64,000 bases of DNA from Tetraselmis striata (Eukaryota > Chlorophyta > Chlorodendrophyceae > Chlorodendrales > Chlorodendraceae). Under the pieces are notes generated by a model. It made no database searches, was not told the origin of the DNA, and worked only from the letters and a program-made list of their open reading frames with translations. This document shows, one piece after another, positions 1-12,781 of the stretch (positions are counted from its first letter, which is position 1; each line of letters opens with the position of its first letter). The translations under genes and the position numbers were made by a program. Location of the stretch: contig VCJN01003039.1 of NCBI GenBank assembly GCA_006384855.1, forward strand, positions 186,001 through 250,000. The letters run 5' to 3'.

Positions 1-3000
1 AGCTTGCGCAGATGCGCGCACTCGCCAATGTGCTGCCACCCGTGGTCACCGCGGTGCCGGGGCAGCCCGGCAACTATGACGTGCAGTGGAACGGGGACCT
101 ATCCACCTTCGGCATCTTCAGCCGCGTATTTGAAGTGCTGTACCGCATCGACGTCGAGATGGCACTGGTGGACGGCTCATTTGCGCCTGTGGCTCAGAGC
201 CCGGTGTACGCCAAACTGACCAGCGGCCCGCCCGAGGCCAGCCGCACCTTCTACGCCAGCACGCGCAGCCGCACCACGGAGCTCGCGTCAGGCGGCAACC
301 TGCTGTATGCGTTTGCTGAGATCCGTCTCCTGGATGTGCTCAACAACCTGTACGACCGCGACGAGTTTGTGGAGGTCTCTATCAGCCCCACGCTGAGCGT
401 GGACTCCACCTACGTTCCGGCATTCAGTGAGGTGGAGCGCCTGGACAACGGCGGAGATCGCCTAGCGCCTGAGACGGGCATCTGGCTGGCCGCCATCGGC
501 GACACGCGCGCGGGCGACTACCGTGTGCAGGTCACCGTCAACGGCGTCGCCGTCAGTCCCATCCCGCTCGTGCTGTATGTCGCGCCCGGCCCCACGGTCA
601 TCAGCTCCGGCTACGTTGCGCCGTTCACTGGCATTGTGGGGACCCCGGTGCAGACGAGCATCGAGGGGCGCGACAGGTTTGGCAACCCTACCAGCCTTGC
701 AGACTACATCCAGAAGAACGGCCTCAAGGACGCAGGGTCTCAACGGCAGCCCCACTGTCGCAGTCAACACGTACAAGATGTCGATGGGCCTCAAGCTGCG
801 CGTCACTAGCGGCACCAGTTTCACTGTGCTCACGGAGGGCATCGCCAACAACATCCTGGCGCCATTCTTTGTGGACAAGGAGCTCTTCCTGGGCTTCAAC
901 CCGCTGCGCAGCGGCATGATGGTAGTGACCATCACCTTCGAGTCCAACACCAATGGTGTCTACAACTCGTACACGCTCGAGGGGCTGGGCGACATTGCCG
1001 CGGGCGCGATTGATACCGACCAGATTGGCTGGGTTCAGGGCCTGGGCGCTTCGGGCGGCCTGGCCGGGCAGTCCACCACCCTTGTGCTGGCACCCACCGA
1101 CCAGAGCGGCAACCTCGTGACAGGCGGCTGCGACCGCTTTGGTCTGGCGGCCACCGACCCGGCAGGCAACCCGGTGACCATTGACTACACTGTCACCGAG
1201 GCGGCCGATGGCACCTGCGCTGCAGAGTACTCCCTCACCCCCGAGGGCAACTATGTCGTTGGTGTCACACTGGACAACCAAGAGGTGCGCACGCTCGAGG
1301 TGGAAATCCAGGCGGCGGACACGGTTCAGGTGATCAACCCACAGGGCTCGCGCATCAGCGGTTCGGGCCTCATTGGCACGGTCACCGCGGGCGTGCAGCA
1401 GCGCTTCAGCATCACGCTCGCCGACCTTCAGGGCCTGCAGTACGTGGCGGGCAACCAGGTGCCGGCAATTGCCGTCACTGGGCCCAACGGCCCTGTTCCT
1501 GTGGAAGTCATCGACAAGGCGCCCGCCGCCCTGGGCTCTTTCGACGCAGTGTACACCCCGACCGTGGCGGGCGCCTACACCGTGGCGATCTCTGTCAACG
1601 GCGTCAACGTGGACAAGACCTCGGCCAATGCCGACCTGCCCGGCAATGTGGTTGTCGCACCTGGTCCCACCACCGCCGCCAACAGCATCGTCACTGTCAG
1701 TGCGACAGCCGTCGATGCCAACGAGCCGTTCACCATTACCGTGGACCCGCGCGACGAGTTCGACAACCCGCAGGACTACACTCTGAACAGCGTGGACACG
1801 TTTTTCTACCGCGCGGAGGACCAACTGGCAAGCACTGCAAGCTCGGCACCGCTGATTGCGTTTGTGCGGAATGGCAACACCCACACCGCGACCGTCACGC
1901 TAGCCGCGGCAAGCCGCTACTCACTGTCGGTGCTCCTGAACAACGTGGTGGTCACCGACGTTCCGCCCGTGGTGGAAGTTTCTGTTGGCGCCGCCGACAG
2001 CACCAACCTTGTCATCACCGGCAGCGGCGCACAGGCCGCCAAGGCAGGCGAGCCGTCCACATTCTTTGTGGGCCTCAACGACGCTGGCGGCAACCCGGTT
2101 GACGACCCCGCCGCGTACGCTGACCTGCTCACTGCCGGCACAGTGGTGGCGGTTATGCAGCTGGTCGACCCTGAGACCGGCTCGTTTGTCCCGGGAGCGG
2201 ATGTGCCCGTGACCATTTCGTACGACGAGAGCCGCGGGCAGTTCAGCTTTGTATACGAGGCGGAGACCAGCGGGCAGTACATCCTGGACATGCAGGTGGG
2301 CGGCGTGGATGTGGAGCCCACGGGGTACGCATCGACGCAGGTTACCACCGGCACGGTGAGCACGCAGTTCAGCACGGTGGAGGGGCTGCCTGTTCTGCCC
2401 GCCAGCCGGCAGCTGAGCAGCGAACCGCTGCGCTTCTTCATCGTGGTGCGCGACCGCTTTGGCAACCGTATCCGCACCAACCCCAACGCGCTGTTCAGCG
2501 TCAAGTTCCGCCAGACCGTGGATGGTGTGCCGACGGGCGTGGTGGCCAGCGCCCGCGCCAGCAGCATTGTGTACAACCCTGCGACCGCCCAGTACGACGT
2601 GGCCGTGCAGCTCTTTGAGACAGGCACGTACGATGTGAGCATCACCCGCAGCGAGATAGTGAATGGCGAGGCGCAGAGCGTCAAGGTGGAGGACGGCAAG
2701 ACCCGCACGGTGCTCATCGTCGCTGGCCCAGCAGACCCAGCCACCAGCGTCATCAGCATGGGCGACACAGCGGACGGCTTCCAGCCAGAGATCACTGCGG
2801 GCGAGCAGATCCCCATCCGCATCCAAGCCAAGGACGCGCTCGGCAACAACAAGGTGGAGGACGGCGACCGCTTCCGCGTGGAGCTCTCCACCGTCGGCGG
2901 AGGCTTCCAGAGCGTGGAGATGGTGCCGGTGCCGGGCGAGCCCGGCGTGTACGAGGCGCTTGTCAGCACGGAGCTCGCTGGCGGCGGCAACACCAACGTG

Positions 3001-6000
3001 GACATCAAGTTCCTCGCAGCAGACGGCAGCGGCGCCATCACCGTCGCCAGCCAGACCATCACCGTTGCGCCTGCGCCATTGAGCCTGCCCGGCACCAAGA
3101 CCTCGCTCATCGAGGGCGGCGCCTGGACCGTGAATCCTGACACCGGTGCATTCAGCGGCCCCGCTGGTGAGATGCTGGAGATGATCATCACGCTCAACGA
3201 CCAGTTTGGCAATGTGCTCAGTGGCAGCGAACTTGGCGCCGCAGTCCGTGCGGAGCTGCCGGGCGGCACCACCGTCGATGGCGTTCTGCAGCCCAGCGGC
3301 AAGTACAAGCTCAGCCTGTCCCTGTCGAGTGTCGGTGACGCCACCGTGCCTGTCAGCATTGATGTTGGCGACCGCCGCCGCGGCTTGTCCGCCTTTGAGC
3401 TGGCGACGGAGGTAGTGGTGAGCGTCACCCCTGGCGCAGTAAGCCCGGTGGACACCACCGCCACTATGCCCGCACAGGGCACAACCGTGATGCAGCAGGG
3501 TGTCATCTTGCTGGCGCTCAAGGACGCCTTTGGCAACGCTGTCACCGACCGCGCTGCCTACGTGCTTGCCAATGCCAAGGTGGACAACGTCTTTGGCGTG
3601 GCGCCCGACTTCAGCTCGGTGGAGCTCGCATTCACATGCGCCAACGAGTGCACGCCCAACGCTGCCGGCGCCTACGAGCTGCGATTCACGGCAGGCGAGG
3701 TGGGCGCAGTGCGCCTGCGCCTGGTGGACCCCGACAGCGGCGACGCTCTCGTCAACCCTGCCACGAACAAGGCGTACCGCGCCCCCATCCTCGCGGGCGT
3801 GGCGTCCCCCAGCAAGAGCGTTTTCGCAGGTGCGGGCGTGAGCGGTGCTGCGACCGGCAGCACTGTCTCATTCATCCTGCAGACCAAGGACGCAAGCGGC
3901 AACGTCAAGACGACCGAGAATGTGGATCCCATCACAGGGGATCCCGCACCACCGCAGCTTGCGTTTGCGGTTGGCGGTGCCAGCGTCCTGGTCGACGCGG
4001 TGGTGACATACATTGGCAACGGGCAGTACGAGGTGGAGTACCTGGCGCCCAGCGCCAGCGAGCTCGGCATCGACAGCCAGACAGGGGTGTCTACTCTCAG
4101 CGTTGCCGTCACCATCGGCGGGCAGGTGCAGACGCAGAGTGTGCAGTTGCAGGCCAACCCTGGCGACAGCGCGGCGCCCAACCCGGCGACCAGCTTGGCC
4201 ATCTCGCCGCTTGCGCCCGCCCTGTACATTCCTGCCAAGAACCGTGCCATTCAGGTGGGCAGCCTGAGCATCCCCAGCGGCAAGCTCTATGGCTTCCGTG
4301 CCGGCGAGCCCATCACCTTCACGGTGCTTGCGCGCAATAACCAAAACGTGCAGATGCGCGCCGGTGGCGCGGCGGTCACCGTGGATGTGGTGCCCAAGCC
4401 CGTGCCCGCGACACAGCCGACCGTGGAAGACCTCGGCGACGGCACGTACCGTGTGACCTTTGCCACCACCCGTGTTGCGTCGGACGGCTATCACGTCAGT
4501 GTGCGCATAAACGGCGAGCTCATCCGCAACGGCGAGATGCAGTTCGAGGTTGCCCCTGGCCCCACCAGCGCAGAGCGTAGCTTGGTCTCCACTGGCAGCG
4601 CCTTTGCCGCCGATGTGCTCGCGTTGGAGCGCGCGGTCGCGGGCAAGGAGGCGACCGTGTTTGTGCGCGCGCTCGACGCTTACGACAACCCGCAGGTCTA
4701 CAACGAGGACGAGGGCGACGACCCTTTCAACGGACGCTTCTCCGCCGATGCGCCGCCGCCGCTGGCGCAGCGCGTCGTCGTGACCACCATCCCCTACCGC
4801 GCGCAGAACCCTGGCGTGTACGAGATGCGGCTCAAGCCAACCAAGGCGGTTTCCAGCACCCTGCTGGTGAACCTGGGTACCGCGTCTGTGGACAGCGTCG
4901 CGGTGGGCGTCATCCACTCCTTCTGGTTCCCTGGCAACACGGAGCTGGAGGAGGGCACGATGGAGATGGTGATTGCGGGTGAGGACTTCCAGGTGTTCAT
5001 CGCTGCGTTTGATGCCTACATGAACCCGTACCTCGGCTCCAAGGAACCGATCTTCTTTGTCAACGCCAAGAGCAGGGATGGTGCCACCAGCCTGGTTGGC
5101 CAGGTCGGCTACACTGGCTCAGGCGGCCGCTATGTTGGCACGCTCACCCCCACGCGCGCCGCCAACTACACCACCAACATTGCCTTCACGGACTCCAGCA
5201 TCGCCGCGCTCGACGCGCGCCGTCGCTCGATGGAAGGCGAGGAGGACGAAGAGGCTGCGTCCCGACGCCGCCTGGCTCAGATTTCGGACGAGGAGCTGTT
5301 CCTGTTCGCCGAGCTGGGCGTGCAGTTGGGTACACGCGCGATGGAGTGCGTCCCCGCAGCCATCAACCCCGCCGCCACCATTGCGTCCGGCAGTGGCTTG
5401 GTGCAGGGCCAGGCCGGCATCTCGACCAACTTCAAGATCTACCCGGTGGACGAATTCGGCAACGTCAACCTCGGCACCGAGTCGCTGGAGATCGAGTTTG
5501 ACACCGTGCCCAAGGGCGGCTTCAGCCTAGCTAACAACGTGACCGCAGATGGTGAGGGTGCCCTTGTGGCGCGCTTCCGTCCCTCATACAACCAGGACAC
5601 CGCGGGTGAGATGACGGTGGCGGTGCGTTACGGCGGCGTGAACGTTGCCGGCAGCCCCTTCACGGTGGCAGTGCAGCTGGCGCCGCCGCCGCAGCTGAAG
5701 AGCGTCCGCATGGAGGGCGCCACGCTGGGCAAGATTGTCTTTGAGTTTGACCGCCCCACGAACGGCGCTGGCCTTGTGGACGACGACTGCGCCAGCGTGC
5801 TGACGGCAGAGGCGGCGGCCAGCCTGGGCGCCTGGCGCCAAGTGCACCTTTGACGAGACCAAGACCAAGATGACCGTTCGCGTGGGCACCGACCCCACCT
5901 TCAGCGTCAGCGGTGAGCAGGGCGCCACACAGCTCGCCATCCAACCGGCCAAGCTGCTGAGCGCTGATGGCGACAGTGTCCCTGCCAGCGCAGTGGACGT

Positions 6001-9000
6001 GATCCGCCTGCCAACAGAGATCCTGGGCGCCAAGCCGCAGGCAGTGCTGACGGTGCCAGACGAGGTCGGCTTCTGCAATGAGTTCCTCATCGATGCCTGC
6101 GGCAGCACTGGCGGCGGCGGGCGGCCGCTGACCTACTCGTGGAGCGCTGACGGCTCCAGCGTGGGTGGCCTGCTAGCCACGCTCAACACCCGCCTGGCCA
6201 GCGAGACCGGGTGCGCCATCACCATTTCCCACTCGGAGGTCGCAGCCGGCACGGTGTACACCTTCCGCGTCGAAGCCGCCAACTTCCTGGGGCTGACCGA
6301 TTCGGCCACCGGCAACGTGGTGCGCAAGCAGATCCAGGCGCCCACCGTCACCATTCTCAAGACCGCGGGCGTCTACCGCCGCTCGCAGATCAACACCCTG
6401 CTCGGGCGCGCGCAGCTGCCCACCAGCGAGCTCAACGCTGCCGGCGCGTGCGTCCCCACGACTGTGGAGGCTCAGACCAGCGGGCTGAGCTGGCGCTGGA
6501 GCCCTGCAGACAACACGGACTTCAGCTTTGACGGCCAGCTGCTGGCGCAGACGCGCAACAGCATGGAGCTCTACATTGACGCTGGCTCGCTCCGCGTCGG
6601 CACCACCTACGGCTTCCAGCTGCGCGTGGCGTTCCTCAGCGACGCGCGCATAAAGAGCACCGCTCGGAGCGAGCTGACCGTGACACCCAGCGCGATTCGC
6701 GTCGCTGTGCGTGGCGGCGACCGCACCGTGGGCCCCTCGGCCAGCATCGCCTGCACCGGCGTGGACCCCGACAAGACTGCCTTCCCCTTCAACTGGGAGG
6801 TTGTCGTGCGCGACTCGGCGGGCGCCCCGGTGCGCAACCCTGCGCTCTTTGAGGATGCCGTCACCACCAGCGGCACGGTGCAGCTCAGCGGCCTGGCTGC
6901 GGGCGACTACACCGTGGAGTGCACTGGCTTTAAGGAGCCGCTCACCGCAGACGGCATCCGCGTGCAGAGTGCCACCGCCCGCCTGCGTGTGCTGGCGCCC
7001 GAGACGGCCACCGTCATCCCGGCCTCCATCGTGCCCACACGCGGTCAGGCAGACAACCTAGCTGCGTTTGACCCCGCCAAGGCGCTCAGCCTCGAGTGCA
7101 TCCCAGACACCTCGACCATGACAGCTGACTTCCGCGCGCGTGCGGGCGAGTTCGCCTATGCCTGGACCATTGCCAGCGTCACTGCTGAGGTGAACCTCGA
7201 CACGGCGGTGCTGGCCGACGCCCAGGCGGGGCTGGACAAGCGCTTCCTTCGCCTCGCCGCGCGCAGCCTCCGCGAAGCGGCGTCCTACCGCTTTCACTGC
7301 GAGATCAGCCTGGCCGCCAACTCGGCCACCAGCGCCGCGACTGGCGATGCCGAGGTGGGCGTCACCGTGAAGGTGGGCCCGTACGGTGGAAAGTGCGAGC
7401 ACAAGAGCCTGTGGAGCCCGGCGCGCGCTGCCCAGTATGCCGCCGCCAAGGGCAGCGCCATGTACATGGCGCTGCTGGAGGACGTCGAGATCTGCTGCAG
7501 TGGCTGGGTCACCGACTTTGCGGGCGTGCAGATCATGTACGAGCCCCGCGTGCTGGACGGCGACTCCACCCGCGTGATCGAGTCGCCCAGCCAGCGCAAC
7601 TGCATGCGCCCGCTGCTGAAGAGCCCCACCGACGGGCCAGACCTCACGCTGCAGGTGTACGTGCGCGAGTATGAGGTGGTGCTGGGTGGTGCCGGCGTCG
7701 GCAGCAAGCCAGCCGGCACCATGTTCCAGATGCCCGGTGTTACGGTCGCAGATTTTGAGCCTTTGGCGTCGGACATCACCGCCCTTCAGCAGCAGCGCCG
7801 CCAGCGCCGCCACCTGGCGCAGAGCGATGACCAGCTTCTCGCGCTCGAGTATCTCGTGTATGGCGTGTTCCAGCGCGTCGTGGCCGAGGGTCGCAGCTAT
7901 CCAGCGCTCACTGTCGCGGAGGCGTACGGCGACATCTACGCTCTGCCTCCGAGCAGCGACGGCCTGAGCTGCACCGACTACCGCGCCATGCCTGCTTCCA
8001 GTACCACCACCCAGGAGGTCATCAAGGCGACGCTGACAACCTCGCTTGCAGGCCTGGACACGACTGTTGCGCCGACGGGCGAGTACGTGCTCAGCAGCAG
8101 CTGCGCATTTGCGCGCCTTGGCGCCATGCCCGGCGAGACCACCGCCGACACGCTGGACGACCTCGTGGCGTACTTCTACTCCAACCTCAACGGCGTTGCC
8201 GACCCCGCAGTGCTGTTGGGCGTTGCGGCGGTGGAATCTGGCAGCCCGTACAGCTGCCTCGCCGAGGGCGTCCTGTACACCCTCAACAACGCCCTGTGCA
8301 AGGCCAGCGGCAACGCTGCCGTGGGCGACCCGCTTGCGGAGAGCGTGGCGCGCGGCACCGCTGGTTTGGAGCAGATGGTGCAGGCACTCAGCTACCTCGG
8401 TGTGGGCAGCGTGTCCGAGAGCATCACTGGCGAGCCGGCGGTCTTCCTCGACGACACCATCCCGCAGTTCTACTCCATGGGCGCCGTCAAGGGCGCCTTT
8501 GAGGCGGATCTGGCGTTTGGGGAGGGCTCCTCCGCCCTGAGCAGCATACGGCCAGAACCGCAATTTGGCCTTGCCACCAGCACACCCATCTACACGCAGG
8601 TCATTGCGCAATACGAGGTGTCGTCAAACCCAACCGCCGCCGCTATGGTCGCTGGCGCGACAGAGCGCGAGCTGCTCTCGGATCTGGTTGTCGCCTATGT
8701 GACGCCCGACCTGCCCGATGGCGAGATCACCGTGAGCATTCCCGTGGCAGCGCTGCCCGCCGACAAGTCTCGCGCGCTCTACAGCTGGGACGGCACCTTC
8801 CCCATTGCGGAGGGCGTCAACTTGATAGAGTTCAAGGCGCCCAGCCAGCCGGGCATGGACCAGAGCAGCGAGCCGATTATGCACTCGGAGGTGGTGCCGG
8901 TGTCATCCATGAATCTGGGCCGCGAGGGACGTGGCCGTTTCATTGCGCTTGTCTTCCTCTCAGACGACACGCCGCCGCCTGTGAGCCCCTCTCCACCACC

Positions 9001-9244
9001 ACCACCTCCGGTCGACGAGCAAGGCACCCCGCCCGGAGTGGTCCTGCCGCCCCCGCCGCCCCCGCCATCCTCTGGCGGGGTGCCCATTGGCCTCATCGTC
9101 GGCCCCATCATTGCCGGCCTTGTCATCTGCGCCGTGGTTGGCTTCCTGTTCTACCGCCGCCGCCGCAGCCGTATGCAGATGGTTCATCCCGGCCCCGCGA
9201 CCGCGATGATCCGTGTCGGAAACCGTGTGCGGCCGGAGCAGTAG
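1..9244 (+). CDS. Giant filamin-repeat / REJ-PKD-like surface protein (5' end outside window)
   Basis: The frame is open at the window edge, so the start lies upstream; about 3,079 residues are visible. The first ~1,900 residues are tandem Ig-like filamin/ABP280-type repeats, recognised by the linker VAPGPT (also VSVGAAD, VAPAPL) followed by a Ser-rich start and D-x-[FY]-GN turns. From about base 6070 follow PKD/REJ-like segments (DACGSTGGGG then LTYSWS) and a Cys-containing region. The tail has poly-Pro runs, one membrane helix (about 9085-9150) and a short Arg-rich cytoplasmic end; TAG is at 9242. Two RR-x-LAQ motifs (5263, 7805) resemble proprotein cleavage sites. There are no introns in 9.2 kb, unlike every other host gene here. 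The frame shifts twice by one extra base, in GGG 735-737 and CC 5831-5832, while codon character continues unbroken, so sequencing error is likelier than decay. A cell-surface adhesion or matrix role is inferred from architecture (compare GEX2 and REJ-type gamete proteins); the exact family is not established. Confidence 0.75.
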
Positions 9245-9525
9245 GGGGCTGACAATTCCAACAGCAGACAAGAATAGCATCATAACCCCCTTGAGGAGAC
9301 TCTGGCAGCGACACTCAACACAGCGACTCTCGGGCTGCATTGGATCCCCCTCTCCCTTTCATCACATCAAAGCAAACAACCACCACCATTCCCGTATGTT
9401 CTCCCTATTCATTAGTAGCAGCGGCCGAGTGCGCCTGAGCAGAATGGCCTCTGGGATGCTGTGCGTCCACACGCATGAGCTAGTCCCCATGCCGGGCAGG
9501 CACCCCCTGCATTAGCCTTTTGATG

Positions 9526-9530
9526 TGTAA
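9526..9530 (+). terminator. TGTAA polyadenylation-type signal of the giant surface protein gene
   Basis: TGTAA lies about 280 bases after the TAG stop. TGTAA is the usual polyadenylation signal in green algae. The cleavage site is not visible. Confidence 0.5.
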
Positions 9531-9625
9531 TCATTTGTCAATATTCATCAATGAGACCATTCGCCCCTGCACCCTGCAGACCATTCATAGCTGAGGAGGG
9601 TAAATTCGTGCCTGGTGAAGAGTAT

Positions 9626-9757
9626 ATAACATCCACTACTGAAATAACATTCAGTAGTTTGATCTGCGCAGTGCAGAAACATAATTTGCGAAGGCAGGAT
9701 ATCCTGACTTCTCAAATTATGTGTCAGCACTGCACACATCAAATTGCTGGATGTTAT
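9626..9757. repeat. Long imperfect palindrome (hairpin / foldback element)
   Basis: The outer ends ATAACATCCA and TGGATGTTAT mirror each other. Pairing continues through inner blocks (TTTGAT, GCAGTGC, ACATAATTTG) to the centre CAGGATATCCTG at 9695-9706. The left arm carries an extra 22-base insert that is itself palindromic (CTACTGAA ... TTCAGTAG, 9636-9657). This resembles a foldback or MITE-type element; no target duplication was identified. Confidence 0.8.
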
Positions 9758-10236
9758 GTCCGATTATTTTTCGTAGTTCCGCTTTATATCTCATCATCGT
9801 CACTGAAGTACCAACTGGGTAATAATTCACGGACGCGCGCGGTAATGTCTCACTTCTGCGCAATAATGGTTGTGTAGTACCCGACAATATAATATATGGG
9901 CCACACTACAGCACCGACGTTTGGCCTTGGGAAATTTTTAAATGGCAGGGTATTGAATGAGCTGTGAGGACTCCAGTAATGCTAAAGATCCATCCAGGCA
10001 GGCGGCACAGTAGCGACTGTATTATAGCAGTGCCCCCATGCTCAATCGTCATTAGATGATGATAGCATGATACAATGGTAAATGAGAACCTTGCAGCAGT
10101 CTTAGATGTTTCCCAGCATGGTGGATGATTATGAATAGTGAGCACGGAAGAGACGATGGGGGGCATAATGCCATGCTTCATGTGCCCGTCCGCATGTTGC
10201 TTCCCATATCCTGCTACTACTACGGTATGTATACAG

Positions 10237-10238
<2 letters not shown>

Positions 10239-10282
<44 letters not shown>
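10239..10282. repeat. (CA)22 microsatellite
   Basis: An uninterrupted CA dinucleotide run of 44 bases in non-coding sequence. Confidence 0.95.
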
Positions 10283-10283
<1 letters not shown>

Positions 10284-10921
10284 CGCAGTCATTTATGCAT
10301 AAATGTCCCAAATTGAGAGCAAATAAAACTGCAATTGCCGTCGATCACATCAGCTATTACACAAGACGCGTTGTCATCGAATTATAATCACCGCATGGCC
10401 TCTCATCAAGCGCGCCAAATAAACCTGCGATGAGGTATTCGTCCACAACTAGGGATAAGTTGGAGGTCAGTTTCGCACGCCAGTTGTAACAGGCTTCGTC
10501 AATCCCAAATATCGTGCTGGATCGCAGTAATTATATAGCATACATGATGCGTGCCATTGTGATATTTTAGCGTCAGTGAGAATGCCCAGCGGGAATAAAT
10601 GGCCAACTAACCACGAAATGTCTGCCTTACTGTCAGTACATATTCATTACTCCTCGTTCAGCCCCCCGCCGTTCGGGTGCTGGTCGTCGCGGTCCAAGAC
10701 TCCAAGGCGAATAGATGATGAAAAATGCGACGAGAGGGGGCAAGACACTTCGCATGGAGCAAACCATTCTGCGGGAGTACGTGTACTTGCGTGTATGTCC
10801 ACAATCGGAATTTCCCCTACCTCTTGGGTTGAGCGGAGGAAAAGGAGAGCCGCGTCCGAAATCGCCTGTAATACGAGAGAATAGATACCGTTTGCAATAC
10901 GGTTCTATCACGGATTTTTAG

Positions 10922-10960
10922 GCGTCCGTCCTCCGTCCTCCGTCCTCCGTCCGTCCTCCA
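10922..10960. repeat. CGTCCTC-type microsatellite
   Basis: Short tandem copies of CGTCCTC with one shortened CGTC unit, just after an AT-rich stretch. Confidence 0.8.
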
Positions 10961-11767
10961 GTGCTGCGTCTTCGCGTATGAACCGTCATACGTTCGATCT
11001 GTGCTCGTTTGATTTCTAGGCACACCTCCGACGACAGTAAGATTCTGAATGGATGCGCGTGTATTCTAGCCCAGGCACGTCATGTATTCGTCTAAAACGC
11101 CAAAATAACGCGGTACCGCAGCGCGTTTTATTGCTGAATCAGCAAGCGAGACTATTCAGCGACTATTCCTTACCTATAATACGGTAGTCGAAGTGTGGTG
11201 CTGTAAAAAGGGGTCGCCGCGGTGCGGGGGCAGTCCGCCGACCCGGGGCCCGGCGTCCGTCGACGGACGGGCGACGGTCGAGCGACGGCGTCCGGCGTCC
11301 GGTGCCGGTACAGGCGGCGGGCGTGGCGATTCGCGGCGTGCCCGCCCCGTAGACCTGACGACCGGCCCGACCTGCGCGGCCTCGTGCGGGATGCGGGCCG
11401 CCTGTAGGCGGCTTGTACTGTATTGCTGATCTTGCAGTGCTGTTTTTTTTTTTCCTTTAGCGGTGGGTTGGGTACCGGCCTTTTTGTAATGCACACCAGT
11501 AGTCAGCGGCCCGCTTTTACGCGGCTTGCAGATTTAATCTGTGTTACAAAATAATACGTCTCTTTTGAAAAATAAATTACTGACAAATCTATCTAACGCT
11601 AAAAGCATTATTACCCGGAAACAACAGTATTACAAGATCAACACTACTGTACAAGCCGGCTAAAAGCGGCCCGCACGGCCGCACCACGCTCAACCCAAGA
11701 GGTAGGGGCACCTCCACAGATCCCCGGCGCGAAGCGCCGCTTAGTATGAATAAAAAGGCAATACAGT

Positions 11768-11945
11768 GACTATACCGATATAATAAACATTGCGTCCCCC
11801 CCCCCGCCCCCGTTCACTATATCGGTATGTTCACTATAGCGGTGTTCATTATAAGCAGGCCCACCCGACCGCTATAGTAAACGGTTTACTAAATCGGTAC
11901 TATTGTTTATTGTAACGGTGACCCCGTTCACTGTAGCAGTCTGTG
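11768..11945. repeat. Dispersed TTCACTATATCGGTA repeat cluster, first block
   Basis: Several degenerate copies of TTCACTATA[T/G]CGGT occur in both orientations, next to a C-run of the form tgcgtCCCC. A second block with the same layout lies at 12418-12622. The composition is unlike the flanks. No coding capacity is seen. Confidence 0.65.
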
Positions 11946-12417
11946 CCCATGCAAGGCAACATGTGACTCTGGATTTGTGTTTCAAGACTTCTTGATTACT
12001 TTACATGGCTTTCTAAGGTGCCGGAGAGGGCAGGAGTGACTACGGTGCTAGGGGGCGGGGAGCGGGAGGGAAGAATTCACGGACGGAGGCCTGCCGTGTG
12101 CGGTTTGACGTGTGCATGGCAGCCAAGCCTTCACGCAGGATATCCACTGCAAAGTGACTGTTGTAGTCTCGGACCATCACTGATGCGTTCACTCGTTCCG
12201 CATTCTCAGTCACAAACAAGAAAACTTTCTCCACAAGCCCCCTAACCTCCTGCAATGTGGGTGCCCTCTCTGGCGGTGGGCGCAATGTGCCGCAGTGTGC
12301 CGCCGCCGCCGCCGCCGCCGAGTGGCTGTAGAGGCCTCTGCGCCCGTACTGGAACGGTACCGGCTATCGGAACACGCCAACGGCCGGGTTCGGCGTCGGC
12401 AACACTGCCGTTATGTA

Positions 12418-12622
12418 GAGAAGTTTACTATATCGGTATAGTTTGGGGCATTGTGTCCCCCCCCCCCCGTTCACTATAGCGGTAAGTTTATTATATTGGT
12501 AAGTTTATTATAGGGGTATACATAGGGACATTTCCCGGTGTTAAGAATCCGTCCCCCCCCCCCCCCGTTCACTATATCGGTATGTTTTCACTATATCGGT
12601 ATTCATTATATCGGTATAGTCA
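12418..12622. repeat. Dispersed TTCACTATATCGGTA repeat cluster, second block
   Basis: At least six copies of the T[T/A]TACTATATCGGTA-like unit occur here. Two of them directly follow a 13-15-base C-run ending GTTCACTATA, repeating the layout at 11.8 kb. Loss and gain of units is evident from spacing. This may be a piece of a dispersed element. Confidence 0.65.
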
Positions 12623-12748
12623 CTGTAATATGAACAATAATGCGACTGTGGCGTGCGGGCCCGATGATGACACCATCACTGGTGTGAATTACAAAAAGGG
12701 CAGTTCCCCAAATTAGAAAATCAACACTGGTATAGTCGCTGAGACATA

Positions 12749-12781
12749 GTAGAACCAGGGGTCCCCCGGTAGACCCCTGGT
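12749..12781. repeat. Perfect 10-bp-stem hairpin
   Basis: ACCAGGGGTC and GACCCCTGGT flank a short loop. It stands alone in non-coding sequence with no T-run and no adjacent gene, so its role is unknown. Confidence 0.6.

Noticed and set aside
724-8611. Long minus-strand open frames (386, 542, 301, 349 and 517 codons) opposite the giant gene
   Set aside because: They are antisense shadows of GC-rich coding sequence: Arg/His/Gly-rich, no motifs, and the plus-strand frame is continuous with clear repeat structure.
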